From positions 1-61,016 of the forward strand of contig CALWXR010000007.1 of NCBI GenBank assembly GCA_944385535.1: DNA of 61,016 bases. The letters run 5' to 3'. The translations under genes and the position numbers were made by a program. Origin of the DNA: an uncultured Oscillospiraceae bacterium (lineage in GTDB: Bacteria; Bacillota; Clostridia; Oscillospirales; Oscillospiraceae). This document shows positions 52,715 through 60,300 of this stretch, in pieces (position 1 is the first letter of the stretch; every line of letters starts with the position of its first letter). A model generated the notes under the pieces. It saw only the letters and a program-made list of their open reading frames with translations, did no database searches and was not told the origin of the DNA.

Positions 52715-53443
52715 TTATACAGTAACGGTGGTTCCGATCTCTTCTCCGCTGACCACGCGGAGGATATTCCGGGGGGGATTCAGGGCAAAGCATACCATTG
52801 GCATATTGTTATCCATCGCCAGAGCCATGGCGGTGGAGTCCGTAGCCTTTAAGTGCTGGGCCAGCACCTGATCATAGGTCAGGCGGTTGTAGCGAACCGC
52901 GTTGGGATCCGCCTTGGGGTCGGCGGAATAGATGGCGTCCACATTTTTTGCCATGAGGACGGCGTCCGCCTCGATCTCCACCCCCCGAAGCACCGCGCCG
53001 GTGTCGGTGGAGAAATAAGGATTGCCGGTGCCGCCGGCAAAAATCACCACTTTGCCCTCATTCAGATACCGGTTGGCGGTATCCCGGGTATAGTACTCGG
53101 CAAACTTGTTCATTTCCACAGCGGTGAGCACCCGGGCGTCCAGGCCGTGCTGCTCCAGCACATCCGCCACGGCGATGGCATTCATGACGGTGGCCAGCAT
53201 ACCCATGGAGTCGCCGTGGGAACGCTGCAATTTCCCCTGGCCGTTTTTCACGCCCCGCCAGAAATTGCCGCCGCCGATGACCAGGCCGATCTGAACCCCC
53301 ATATCATGGCAGTCCTTCACCGCCTGGCATACGGAGTGGATCTTCTGGAAATCCAGGCCCAGAGAAAGTCCATCCCCAACGCTTTCTCCCAGCGCCTCTC
53401 CGCTGATCTTCAGCAGAACGCGCTTATACTTGATTGCAGACAA
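52715..53443 (-). CDS. pyrH: UMP kinase
   Basis: A 242-residue hexameric kinase that turns UMP into UDP. It has KRVLLKISGEALG (phosphate loop), GLVIGGGNFWRG, GDSMGMLATVMNAIA, FAGGTGNPYFSTDTGAVLRG in parts, and DAIYSADPKADPNA. It heads the conserved frr-uppS-cdsA-dxr-rseP-ispG-polC cluster. The usual rpsB-tsf pair upstream is missing and replaced by the divergent glnS. AGGAGG precedes the ATG. Confidence 0.97.
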   Translation of the reverse strand: MSAIKYKRVLLKISGEALGESVGDGLSLGLDFQKIHSVCQAVKDCHDMGVQIGLVIGGGNFWRGVKNGQGKLQRSHGDSMGMLATVMNAIAVADVLEQHGLDARVLTAVEMNKFAEYYTRDTANRYLNEGKVVIFAGGTGNPYFSTDTGAVLRGVEIEADAVLMAKNVDAIYSADPKADPNAVRYNRLTYDQVLAQHLKATDSTAMALAMDNNMPMVCFALNPPRNILRVVSGEEIGTTVTV

Positions 53444-53482
53444 TTTGAGTACCTCCTTGTCTCGTCTTTCATATCCTTTCCT

Positions 53483-53511
53483 ATTTTAGCGTAAGAGCGG
53501 TAAAATGACAA
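53483..53511 (-). promoter_or_regulatory. pyrH operon promoter
   Basis: Minus-strand TTGTCA (53506-53511), a 17-base spacer and TAAAAT (53483-53488). It would drive the 11-kb leftward cluster. Confidence 0.65.
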
Positions 53512-53625
53512 CCACATTTTTTCATTTTTCTGAAATTGTTTTCGCATTTTTCACAATTGGGCCATACTGTACAGTTTTCACACAACCATTTCTCTGTAAT
53601 AAAGGGATTCTGGCGGGAATTTCGG

Positions 53626-53654
53626 TTGCAAAACCGGCACCGATGGGTTATAAT
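53626..53654 (+). promoter_or_regulatory. glnS promoter
   Basis: TTGCAA (53626-53631), a 17-base spacer and a perfect TATAAT (53649-53654). A GC-rich hairpin (CGCCGCC/GGCGGCG) follows in the leader. Confidence 0.7.
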
Positions 53655-53728
53655 GATACATTATTGCTAAGACTTTGCGCCGCCGCCGGCGGCGCGGGTC
53701 GGGAATCAACAAGAGAGGATGTTTTTCT

Positions 53729-55420
53729 ATGGCTGAAATTACGGAGAGCAAAAATTTCATCCACGCGTTTATTGACGAGGACATCGCCGATGGCGGGCAG
53801 TATGCCGGCATGACCGTCCATACCCGGTTTCCGCCGGAGCCCAACGGCTATCTGCACATCGGCCACTGCAAGGCCCTGGTTATCGACTTCGGTACCGCGG
53901 AAAAGTATAACGGCCTGTGCAATCTGCGTATGGACGACACCAACCCCACCAAGGAGGACGTGGAGTTCGTGGAAGCCATCAAGGAGGATATCCACTGGCT
54001 GGGCTTCGACTGGGGCGACCGGTTCTTCTACGGCTCCGACTACTTTGAAAAGGACTACGAGTACGCGGTGGAACTGATCAAAAAGGGTCTGGCCTACGTG
54101 TGTGAGCTGACTCCGGAACAGTTCAAGGAGTACCGGGGGGATCTGAACACCCCCGCCGTCTCCCCCTACCGGGACCGGCCCATTGAGGAAAGCCTGGATC
54201 TGTTCGCCCGGATGCGTGCCGGCGAGTTCGAGGACAACCGCTATACCCTCCGGGCCAAGATCGACCTGGCCTCCGGCAACTTCAATATGCGCGACCCGGT
54301 AATCTACCGGATTCGCCACATGCACCATCACCGCCAGGGAGACAAGTGGTGCATCTATCCCATGTACGACTTTGCCCACCCCATCCAGGACGCTTTGGAG
54401 GGCATTACCCATTCCCTTTGCTCTCTGGAGTTTGAAAACCATCGGCCCCTTTACAACTGGGTGGTGGAAAACGTTTCCGTGCCCCACCGCCCCCGGCAGA
54501 TCGAGTTCGCCCGTCTGGGCATTGACCATACCGTGCTCAGCAAGCGCAAGCTTCGCGCTCTGGTGGAAAACGGCTATGTCTCCGGCTGGGACGATCCCCG
54601 GATGCCCACCCTGTGCGGCCTGCGCCGCCGGGGCTACACCCCCAAGTCCATCCGCAACTTCTGCGAGCGGGTGGGCGTTGCCAAGTCCCCCAACACCATC
54701 CCCTACGAATTCCTGGAATTCTGCCTGCGGGAGGATCTGAACGACTCCGCCGAGCGGGTCATGGCGGTGCTGAAGCCCATCAAGCTCACCATCACCAACT
54801 ACCCCGAGGGCAAGACCGAGACCGTCACCGTGGAGAATAACCCCAACCACCCCGAGCAGGGCGCCCGGGAGGTTTCCTTCTCCCGGAACCTGTGGATCGA
54901 AGCCGACGACTTCCTGCCCGCCCCCATTCCCAAGTACAAGCGGCTGTACCCCAACGGGCCGGAGTGCCGCCTGAAGGGCGCATATCTGATCACCTGCACC
55001 GGCTACGTGACCGACGAACAGGGCAGCGTCACCGAAGTGCTGGCTACCTACGATCCTGATTCCCGGGGCGGCGACCCCGCCGACGGCCGGAAGGTCAAGG
55101 GCGCGACCCTGCACTGGGTGGACGCCCAGACCTGCGTGGACGCGGAGGTCCGCCAGTACAGCAATCTGTTCAGCGACCCGGATCCCGATGCCGCCGGAAA
55201 GGACTTCCTGGCCTGCCTGAACCCCAACTCCCTGGAGGTGCTCACCGGCTGTAAGCTGGAGGCCTCTTTGAAGGACGTGAAGGCTCCCGCCTCCTTCCAG
55301 TTCATGCGCCTGGGCTACTTCTGCCCGGACAGCAAGGACTGCACCCCGGAGCATCTGGTATTCAACCGCTCCGTCAGCCTGAAGGACTCCTTCAAGCCCG
55401 GCCAGATTGCCGGAAAATAA
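53729..55420 (+). CDS. glnS: Glutaminyl-tRNA synthetase
   Basis: A 563-residue class I synthetase that charges tRNA-Gln directly. HIGH is present in PPEPNGYLHIGHCKA (43-46), and the KMSKS equivalent is VLSKRKL. The catalytic domain carries the GlnRS-specific IRHMHHHRQGDKWCIYPMYDFAHP (in parts) and is followed by the beta-barrel anticodon domain. The ATG at 53729 has AGAGAGGA upstream; the arginine-rich in-frame extension is the GC hairpin of the leader. It is single, with its own promoter and terminator. Confidence 0.96.
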   Translation: MAEITESKNFIHAFIDEDIADGGQYAGMTVHTRFPPEPNGYLHIGHCKALVIDFGTAEKYNGLCNLRMDDTNPTKEDVEFVEAIKEDIHWLGFDWGDRFFYGSDYFEKDYEYAVELIKKGLAYVCELTPEQFKEYRGDLNTPAVSPYRDRPIEESLDLFARMRAGEFEDNRYTLRAKIDLASGNFNMRDPVIYRIRHMHHHRQGDKWCIYPMYDFAHPIQDALEGITHSLCSLEFENHRPLYNWVVENVSVPHRPRQIEFARLGIDHTVLSKRKLRALVENGYVSGWDDPRMPTLCGLRRRGYTPKSIRNFCERVGVAKSPNTIPYEFLEFCLREDLNDSAERVMAVLKPIKLTITNYPEGKTETVTVENNPNHPEQGAREVSFSRNLWIEADDFLPAPIPKYKRLYPNGPECRLKGAYLITCTGYVTDEQGSVTEVLATYDPDSRGGDPADGRKVKGATLHWVDAQTCVDAEVRQYSNLFSDPDPDAAGKDFLACLNPNSLEVLTGCKLEASLKDVKAPASFQFMRLGYFCPDSKDCTPEHLVFNRSVSLKDSFKPGQIAGK

Positions 55421-55434
55421 TTCCCATACGGAAA

Positions 55435-55480
55435 CAGGGCCTGTATCCCGGAACCCACCGGATACAGGCCCTGATTTTTT
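55435..55480 (+). terminator. glnS terminator
   Basis: A 14-bp stem (CAGGGCCTGTATCC / GGATACAGGCCCTG) with a ten-base loop is followed by ATTTTTT. Confidence 0.93.
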
Positions 55481-55542
55481 GCAAAGCATGCTTGACATTT
55501 TTTGCAAAGTATGCTATGCTTTATTTGCAAAGTTAACTTAGC
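55481..55542 (+). repeat. Three GCAAAG-type repeats spaced exactly 23 bp
   Basis: GCAAAG occurs at 55481, 55504 and 55527. Each is preceded by T's and starts a small palindrome: AAGCATGCTT (55484-55493), AAGTATGCTA (55507-55516) and AAGTTAACTT (55530-55539). The three units cover the -35, spacer, -10 and start site of the xre promoter. They look like an operator array for the XRE product. Confidence 0.75.
55492..55520 (+). promoter_or_regulatory. xre promoter
   Basis: A perfect TTGACA (55492-55497), 17-base spacer and TATGCT (55515-55520), embedded in the 23-bp repeat array. Confidence 0.8.
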
Positions 55543-55586
55543 ATCCGTTCTTCCCCGGCCAGGAAGGACGGGAAAAGGAGCACCCT

Positions 55587-55817
55587 ATGAAAACAAAAAT
55601 CCGCGAGCTTCGAAAGCAGCGCAAGCTTTCCCAGGAGGAGCTGGCGGAGGCGGTGGGCACCACCCGGCAGACCATCACCTCCATCGAGGTGGGCAAGTAC
55701 ACCGCTTCCCTCCCCCTGGCCTATAAGATCGCCCGGTATTTCGGGCTGACCATCGAAGAAGTATTTGATTTTTCCGATTTGGAGGATGGATTATGGAACA
55801 ATTCAAACAGAAATTAA
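55587..55817 (+). CDS. XRE family transcriptional regulator
   Basis: A 76-residue protein that is almost only a helix-turn-helix: LRKQRKLSQEELAEAVGTTRQTITSIEVGKYTASLPLAYKIARYFG, given here as a span of about residues 8-53. RQTITSIEVGKY is typical of small XRE repressors found with a membrane protein partner in Firmicutes. GGGAAAAGGAG lies upstream. It overlaps the next gene by 25 bases. It probably controls its own promoter through the repeat array. Confidence 0.9.
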   Translation: MKTKIRELRKQRKLSQEELAEAVGTTRQTITSIEVGKYTASLPLAYKIARYFGLTIEEVFDFSDLEDGLWNNSNRN

Positions 55818-56260
55818 AGCTGTCCAATCAAATTACCGCCATCGCCTGTCTGATCCTGGGTGTTTTCTGCATCCTGGGCTTTCTGGGCGAGCTGGGCTGG
55901 GTGTCTTTTATGACGCCTCACGGGAACAGCCACTGGCAGTCTATGTGGCGGGGCTTCGTCTCCGGCGCCGCCTTCGGCATCCTGGCCCTGATGCTCTTCT
56001 CCCTGATTCGAAACATGCGTGCCATGAAAGACGAGCAGAAGCTGAAAAAGCTGTACATCAAAGAAACCGACGAGCGGGAAAATCTGATCTGCACACAGGC
56101 CCTCTGCACCGCCATGCGAACCTTTCTGATTCTGGGCATCGCCGCCACCGTTGTGGTCGGCTATTTCAGCATGACCGCCGGCGTCACCCTGATCATCACC
56201 GTTTTTGCGGTCAGTCTTTTGTGTCTGGGATTCAAGCTGTATTTTCGCCGGACGCTGTGA
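55793..56260 (+). CDS. Membrane protein partner of the XRE regulator
   Basis: A 155-residue protein with four predicted helices: IACLILGVFCILGFLGEL, FVSGAAFGILALMLFSLI, FLILGIAATVVVGYFSM and LIITVFAVSLLCLGF. The middle loop contains the KETDERENLI motif, common in uncharacterised membrane proteins encoded beside small XRE regulators. GGAGG lies seven bases before the ATG, inside the xre gene. No function is known; a link to the regulator's signal is inference. Confidence 0.75.
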   Translation: MEQFKQKLKLSNQITAIACLILGVFCILGFLGELGWVSFMTPHGNSHWQSMWRGFVSGAAFGILALMLFSLIRNMRAMKDEQKLKKLYIKETDERENLICTQALCTAMRTFLILGIAATVVVGYFSMTAGVTLIITVFAVSLLCLGFKLYFRRTL

Positions 56261-56265
56261 GTCTG

Positions 56266-56306
56266 TCAAAAAGCCGGACGTACCTTTTTGCGGTACGTCC
56301 GGCTTT
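56266..56306. terminator. Bidirectional terminator between the XRE operon and rex
   Basis: The perfect 15-bp arms AAGCCGGACGTACC and GGTACGTCCGGCTT flank a T-rich loop. A- and T-runs on the two sides serve both convergent genes. Confidence 0.85.
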
Positions 56307-56310
56307 CCTG

Positions 56311-56976
56311 TTACCCTTTGTTTCCTTTCTCCTTGATCTCTTTCTCTTCCTTAATCTGGGCCTGGAGATGTACGGAGAGCACGGCAAGAGATGTGGCCAT
56401 GTTTTCGTTCTGCACCAGGATGTTGGAAGGCACGTCCAGATGGGTGGGGGCAAAGTTCCAGATGGCCTTGATCCCTCCGGCGATCAGCTGATCCGCCACC
56501 TCCTGGGCGCTCTCTGCGGGCACGGTAATGATGCCCATGAGCACCTTATGGCTGCGGCAGAAGGACGTAAGCTTGGAAATATGGTAAACCGGCTTGCCCT
56601 CCTCGGTCTTTTCCATCTGGGGGTGGGCGTCAAAGGCGGCCAAAATATTCAGCCCGTATTCATCAAAGCCCTTGTACCCCATCAGCGCCTGTCCGAGCTT
56701 GCCCGCGCCGATGAGCACCGCGTCGGTGGTGTTGTCATAGCCCAGGAACTGTTCAATGTCGAAGATGAGACTTTCCCGCAGATAGCCGATCTTCGGACGG
56801 CCGCCATCGGACACCATAGCCAAATCCTTGCGCACCTGAACTTCTCCCATGCCCAGAGCATTGGCCAGGGCAGTGGCGGAAATGTGGGCAGGCGCGCCCT
56901 CCGGCATGCTTTTCAAATAAGACAGATATCCAGGCAACCGCTTCAGTACGGATTTTGAGATCTTCTTCTGTTCCAT
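56311..56976 (-). CDS. rex: Redox-sensing transcriptional repressor Rex
   Basis: A 221-residue repressor that senses the NADH/NAD+ ratio and controls fermentation genes. The N-terminal winged helix (SKSVLKRLPGYLSYL, LANALGMGEVQVRKDLAMV) is followed by IGYL and the Rossmann domain with VLIGAGKLGQAL (about 87-98), AAFDAHPQ and IWNFAPTHLDVP. The very basic/acidic tail (KEEKEIKEKGNKG) is longer than usual. AGAGGTG precedes the start. The upstream region contains three TATCGAT copies. Confidence 0.95.
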   Translation of the reverse strand: MEQKKISKSVLKRLPGYLSYLKSMPEGAPAHISATALANALGMGEVQVRKDLAMVSDGGRPKIGYLRESLIFDIEQFLGYDNTTDAVLIGAGKLGQALMGYKGFDEYGLNILAAFDAHPQMEKTEEGKPVYHISKLTSFCRSHKVLMGIITVPAESAQEVADQLIAGGIKAIWNFAPTHLDVPSNILVQNENMATSLAVLSVHLQAQIKEEKEIKEKGNKG

Positions 56977-57007
56977 GCTGCACCTCTAGGAATATCAATA
57001 CACGTTC

Positions 57008-57058
57008 ATATCGATATAATTTCTTATCGATTATACCATATCGATTCGTCAAAATCAA
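57008..57058 (-). promoter_or_regulatory. rex promoter with three TATCGAT elements
   Basis: Minus-strand TTGATT (57053-57058), 17-base spacer, perfect TATAAT (57030-57035). ATCGAT cores lie at 57010-57015, 57026-57031 and 57040-57045, the first within ATATCGATAT. They do not match the usual Rex site. The -35 overlaps the end of sigE. Confidence 0.65.
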
Positions 57059-57759
57059 GCACAGCTTGTTTGCCGTATGAATTCTTTTTTCAGTCGAAGC
57101 ATGATCCGTTTTTCCAGACGGGAGATGTAGGACTGGGAGATTCCCATTTTCTGAGCCACCTCTTTTTGGGTAAGCTCCTTCCGGCCCTCCAGACCGAAAC
57201 GCATCAGCACGATCTCCCGCTCCCGGTCCGGCAGTTCCTTCAGCGCCTGGCGGAGCACGCAAATATCCACATCCTCTTCCAGCGGCCGGAAGATCATATC
57301 CTCATCGGTGCCCAGAATATCCGAAAGCAGCAGCTCGTTGCCGTCGCAGTCCATGTTGATGGGCTCATCCAGGGAAACCTCCGCCTTTTGATTGGCGGTT
57401 TTGCGAATGTGCATGAGAATCTCATTTTCAATGCACCGGGAGGCATAGGTAGCCAGCTTGATTTTTTTGTCCAGCTTGTAGGTGCCAATGGCCTTAATCA
57501 GTCCGATGGTGCCTATGGAGATCAGATCCTCCAGATTGATCCCGGTGTTCTCAAACCGCCGGGCAATGTACACCACCAGCCGCAGATTGTGCTCCACCAG
57601 GCGCTGCCGGGCCGCTTCCTCCCCCCGTTCCAGAGCTTCCAGCGCCTCCTGCTCCTGGGCGCCCTTCAAAGGCGGCGGCAAAATGTCGCTGCCCCCAATG
57701 TAGTAGACCCCGTTCTCTTTCAGAAGTCCCAGTTTTTTCAGCAATTCCAACAGTTTCAT
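57055..57759 (-). CDS. sigE: Sporulation sigma factor sigma-E (pro-form)
   Basis: A 234-residue mother-cell sigma factor. The N-terminal pro-sequence ([17 protein letters not shown]) leads to [14 protein letters not shown], where the SpoIIGA cleavage site lies. Regions 2 ([34 protein letters not shown]) and 4 ([39 protein letters not shown]) are complete. The pro-sequence is shorter than in B. subtilis. GGAGGGAAGCT precedes the ATG at 57759. spoIIGA lies 30 bases upstream in the same operon. Confidence 0.96.
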   Translation of the reverse strand: MKLLELLKKLGLLKENGVYYIGGSDILPPPLKGAQEQEALEALERGEEAARQRLVEHNLRLVVYIARRFENTGINLEDLISIGTIGLIKAIGTYKLDKKIKLATYASRCIENEILMHIRKTANQKAEVSLDEPINMDCDGNELLLSDILGTDEDMIFRPLEEDVDICVLRQALKELPDREREIVLMRFGLEGRKELTQKEVAQKMGISQSYISRLEKRIMLRLKKEFIRQTSCA

Positions 57760-57789
57760 AGCTTCCCTCCTGTCAGCCTTCCAGCACAC

Positions 57790-58566
57790 TCAGCCCACCG
57801 TGACCAATGCCTGATATACCTTATCTCTGCTGAACCCATCCGGCGCGAACGCCACGATGACGCTCTTTTTCCGGGATCCGATTTTCACATCCGCAAAGCG
57901 CATCGCCAAAAGCATGCCCCCCGGGTTCCCCACTGACTGATACGGGATCAGCCGCAGTCCGGTGATCGGGCGTTTTGCCAGGGTTTCCAGAGGCGCTCTC
58001 AGCTGATTTTCCGTAAGTCCCGTAAGGCCGGAAGCGGCGTCCCCGGAGATCACCAGCACCCCCTCCCCGGTGATCGGATCCCGCAGGGTATTGCCGGAAT
58101 CCTCCAGCGCTGTGAGGGAAACGGTTTTTCCGCCGTAGGTGATCTCCACCGGAACGTAGCGCCTGCCGCCTACCCCTTCGCCAAACGCCACCCGGCACAG
58201 CAGCCCAACCCCGGCCGCCGCCAAAACCAAGGTCAGGAAGCTGCCCCGGCCCAATCCCATGGCTGCGCCTCCCAGAGCCATGCTCAGCAACACGAACACC
58301 CCAACCCGCTTAAAGGCGCTTCGGTCACAGCCAAACGCCAGAACCCCCATGATCCCAAGGCAAACCAGCCGCCACAGGGTATTGTCCAGGAAGCGGAACC
58401 CGGGCAGCAGGCAGACGCCGCTGTAGGCCGCCCCCAGAGCCGCCGCCAGGGCCGCCCGACCGGGAGCCAGGGGAAACCCGGATAAACGGTTGGTTCCCAA
58501 AAGCAGAAGCAGATCCACGAGAAAATTCAGCGCTACCACCAGATCCAGATAGACTGCCGTATCCAT
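57790..58566 (-). CDS. spoIIGA: Sigma-E processing peptidase SpoIIGA
   Basis: About 258 residues: five membrane helices (residues 1-125) followed by a retropepsin-like aspartic protease domain with the active site TALEDSGNTLRDPITG (D156). It cleaves pro-sigma-E in the mother cell in response to forespore SpoIIR. The start MDTAVYLDLVVALNFLVDLL matches the family, but the AAGG site lies only about four bases before the ATG, so the start at 58587 (MPLNEG) cannot be excluded. It is shorter than the B. subtilis protein (309). It is followed by sigE. Confidence 0.92.
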   Translation of the reverse strand: MDTAVYLDLVVALNFLVDLLLLLGTNRLSGFPLAPGRAALAAALGAAYSGVCLLPGFRFLDNTLWRLVCLGIMGVLAFGCDRSAFKRVGVFVLLSMALGGAAMGLGRGSFLTLVLAAAGVGLLCRVAFGEGVGGRRYVPVEITYGGKTVSLTALEDSGNTLRDPITGEGVLVISGDAASGLTGLTENQLRAPLETLAKRPITGLRLIPYQSVGNPGGMLLAMRFADVKIGSRKKSVIVAFAPDGFSRDKVYQALVTVG

Positions 58567-58778
58567 CCCCCCTTCGTTCAATGGCATCCACTTATCAGCA
58601 ATTCCGTTAAGGGATTCACCCTTGCTGCCCTTCCAGTATAACCCGGCGGCGCAAAGAAGTCGGTCGCATCCACAGCGTATCTTCGCCGCAAGTTCAGCCA
58701 CAGACGGGTAGGTTTCTACGGCTGCCCCCGGCATCGCCCCCGGTTCCCCGGAAGGCGGCAGATCTTTTTCCCGGACAG

Positions 58779-58816
58779 AAAAAAGCTTGCCGCCTGTCAT
58801 TCACAAGCAGCAAGCC
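58779..58816 (-). terminator. Terminator of the DUF951 gene
   Basis: On the minus strand GCTTGC...GCAAGC closes a hairpin followed by TTTTTT. It separates the rarA unit from spoIIGA-sigE, which must therefore start in the 210 bases below. Confidence 0.75.
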
Positions 58817-58819
58817 ATT

Positions 58820-59011
58820 TTATTTTTGCGGTTGGGTTCGTTCCACACTGCGGATGTTTTTTTCCGCCTTAAACCGGGGGGTCATGACCTCGTGGCCGCA
58901 TCCCAGGCATTTTAAGCGGAAATCCGCGCCGGTGCGCAGCACCAGCCACCGCTTTTCTCCACAGGGATGGGGTTTTTTCATTACCAGAATATCATTCAAT
59001 TGAATATCCAT
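58820..59011 (-). CDS. DUF951 family zinc-ribbon-like protein
   Basis: A 63-residue protein of the DUF951 family common in Firmicutes. It starts MDIQLNDILVMKKPHPCG, and the Cys residues in HPCG and KCLGCGHEVMTPR make a likely zinc site. Some members lie next to chromosome-partition genes; here it follows rarA. GGAGG lies five bases before the ATG at 59011. Function is unknown; nucleic-acid binding is a guess from the zinc-ribbon look. Confidence 0.88.
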   Translation of the reverse strand: MDIQLNDILVMKKPHPCGEKRWLVLRTGADFRLKCLGCGHEVMTPRFKAEKNIRSVERTQPQK

Positions 59012-59031
59012 AGCTGCCTCCATTCACCGGA

Positions 59032-60294
59032 TCACAGATTCTTGATCTGCTCCCAATACTGCTTGGCGGACTGCTCCAGCTTATTGGGGCCGTATTCATA
59101 ATAGCGGACGCCCACCAGCTCGTCAGGCAGATACTGCTGCTTGATCCAATGGTTGGGATAATCATGGGGGTACAGATACCCCTGTTCCCGCTCCATGGTG
59201 TAGGAATCCGCATGTACGTTCTGCAAATGCCGGGGAAAGTCCCCGGTTTTTCCTTTGCGCACATCGGCAATGGCCGCGTCCAGGGCGATGTGGCCGGAAT
59301 TGGACTTGGGGGAGGTTGCCATCAGCACCGCAGCGTCTCCCAGAGGGATCCGGGCCTCCGGCATTCCCAGCTTCAGTGCCATGTCCACACAGGCGTTCAC
59401 AATGGGAATGATCTGAGGATAAGCAAGGCCCACATCTTCCGCGGCAATGACCATCAAACGGCGGCAGGCGGACTGCATCTGCCCCGCCTCCAGAAGCCGG
59501 GCCAGGTAGTGACAGGCGGCGTCGGGATCGGAGCCACGGATGGATTTTTGCAGAGCGGACAGAAGATCATAGTGGTTATCCCCGTCCCGATCCGCCCGAA
59601 GGGCGCTTTTCTGGGTCACCGCCTTGGCGTCCGCCAGGGTCAGGGGCAGGATCTCTCCCTGGGGCATACCGGCGGAAAACAGCACCTCCACCGCGTTCAT
59701 GGCCTTTCGCAAATCCCCTCCGCAAGCGCCCGCGATGTATTCCAGGGCTCCTTCCTCCGGTTCGGCTTTCAAGGCTGTGCGCGCTTCCATAAAGGCTACC
59801 GCCCGCTTCACCGCCTGCAAAGCGGCGGAGGCGGAGATCTGCTTAAATTCAAACACAGTGGATCGGCTCAAAATGGCGTTGAACACGTAAAAATAGGGAT
59901 TCTCCGTGGTGGAGGCGATCAGGGTGATCTTTCCGTTTTCAATATGCTCCAAAAGGGACTGCTGCTGCTTTTTGTTAAAGGACTGGATCTCGTCCAGATA
60001 CAGCAGCACCCCGTTGGGGGCCATAAGGGTATCCAGCTGGGCCACAATCTCCTTGATGTCCGCCGTGGAAGCGGTGGTGGCGTTCAGCTTGTATAACGTC
60101 CGGTTGGTCTGTTTGGCAATGATGTTGGCCACCGTGGTCTTGCCGGTGCCGCTGGGGCCGTAAAAGACCATGTTGGGGATTTTCCCGGAGTCGATGAGCC
60201 GGCGCAGCACCGCCCCCTTCCCCAAAATATGCTCTTGTCCATACACCTCGTCCAAGGTCTGAGGACGAAGCAGATCTGCCAGCGGCTGATACAT
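59032..60294 (-). CDS. rarA: Replication-associated recombination ATPase RarA
   Basis: A 420-residue AAA+ ATPase of the RarA/MgsA/WRNIP1 family that acts at stalled replication forks. It starts MYQPLADLLRPQTLDEVYGQEHI. Walker A is VFYGPSGTGKTTVA, Walker B VLLYLDEIQSFNKKQQ, sensor 1 IASTTENPYF, and the C-terminal tetramerisation domain carries AAEDVGLAYPQ and GHIALDAAIADVRKG. ATG 60294 has AGGGA six bases upstream; ATG 60300 is too close to that site. The DUF951 gene follows after 20 bases. Confidence 0.95.
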   Translation of the reverse strand: MYQPLADLLRPQTLDEVYGQEHILGKGAVLRRLIDSGKIPNMVFYGPSGTGKTTVANIIAKQTNRTLYKLNATTASTADIKEIVAQLDTLMAPNGVLLYLDEIQSFNKKQQQSLLEHIENGKITLIASTTENPYFYVFNAILSRSTVFEFKQISASAALQAVKRAVAFMEARTALKAEPEEGALEYIAGACGGDLRKAMNAVEVLFSAGMPQGEILPLTLADAKAVTQKSALRADRDGDNHYDLLSALQKSIRGSDPDAACHYLARLLEAGQMQSACRRLMVIAAEDVGLAYPQIIPIVNACVDMALKLGMPEARIPLGDAAVLMATSPKSNSGHIALDAAIADVRKGKTGDFPRHLQNVHADSYTMEREQGYLYPHDYPNHWIKQQYLPDELVGVRYYEYGPNKLEQSAKQYWEQIKNL

Positions 60295-60300
60295 ACGCAT

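Noticed and set aside
53648-55507. A 619-codon open frame antisense to glnS
   Set aside because: It covers the glnS promoter, leader and coding sequence and shows no recognisable family.
58567-58800. N-terminal extension of spoIIGA by about 78 codons
   Set aside because: The family starts at the first membrane helix, and the extension runs back to the terminator of the DUF951 gene.
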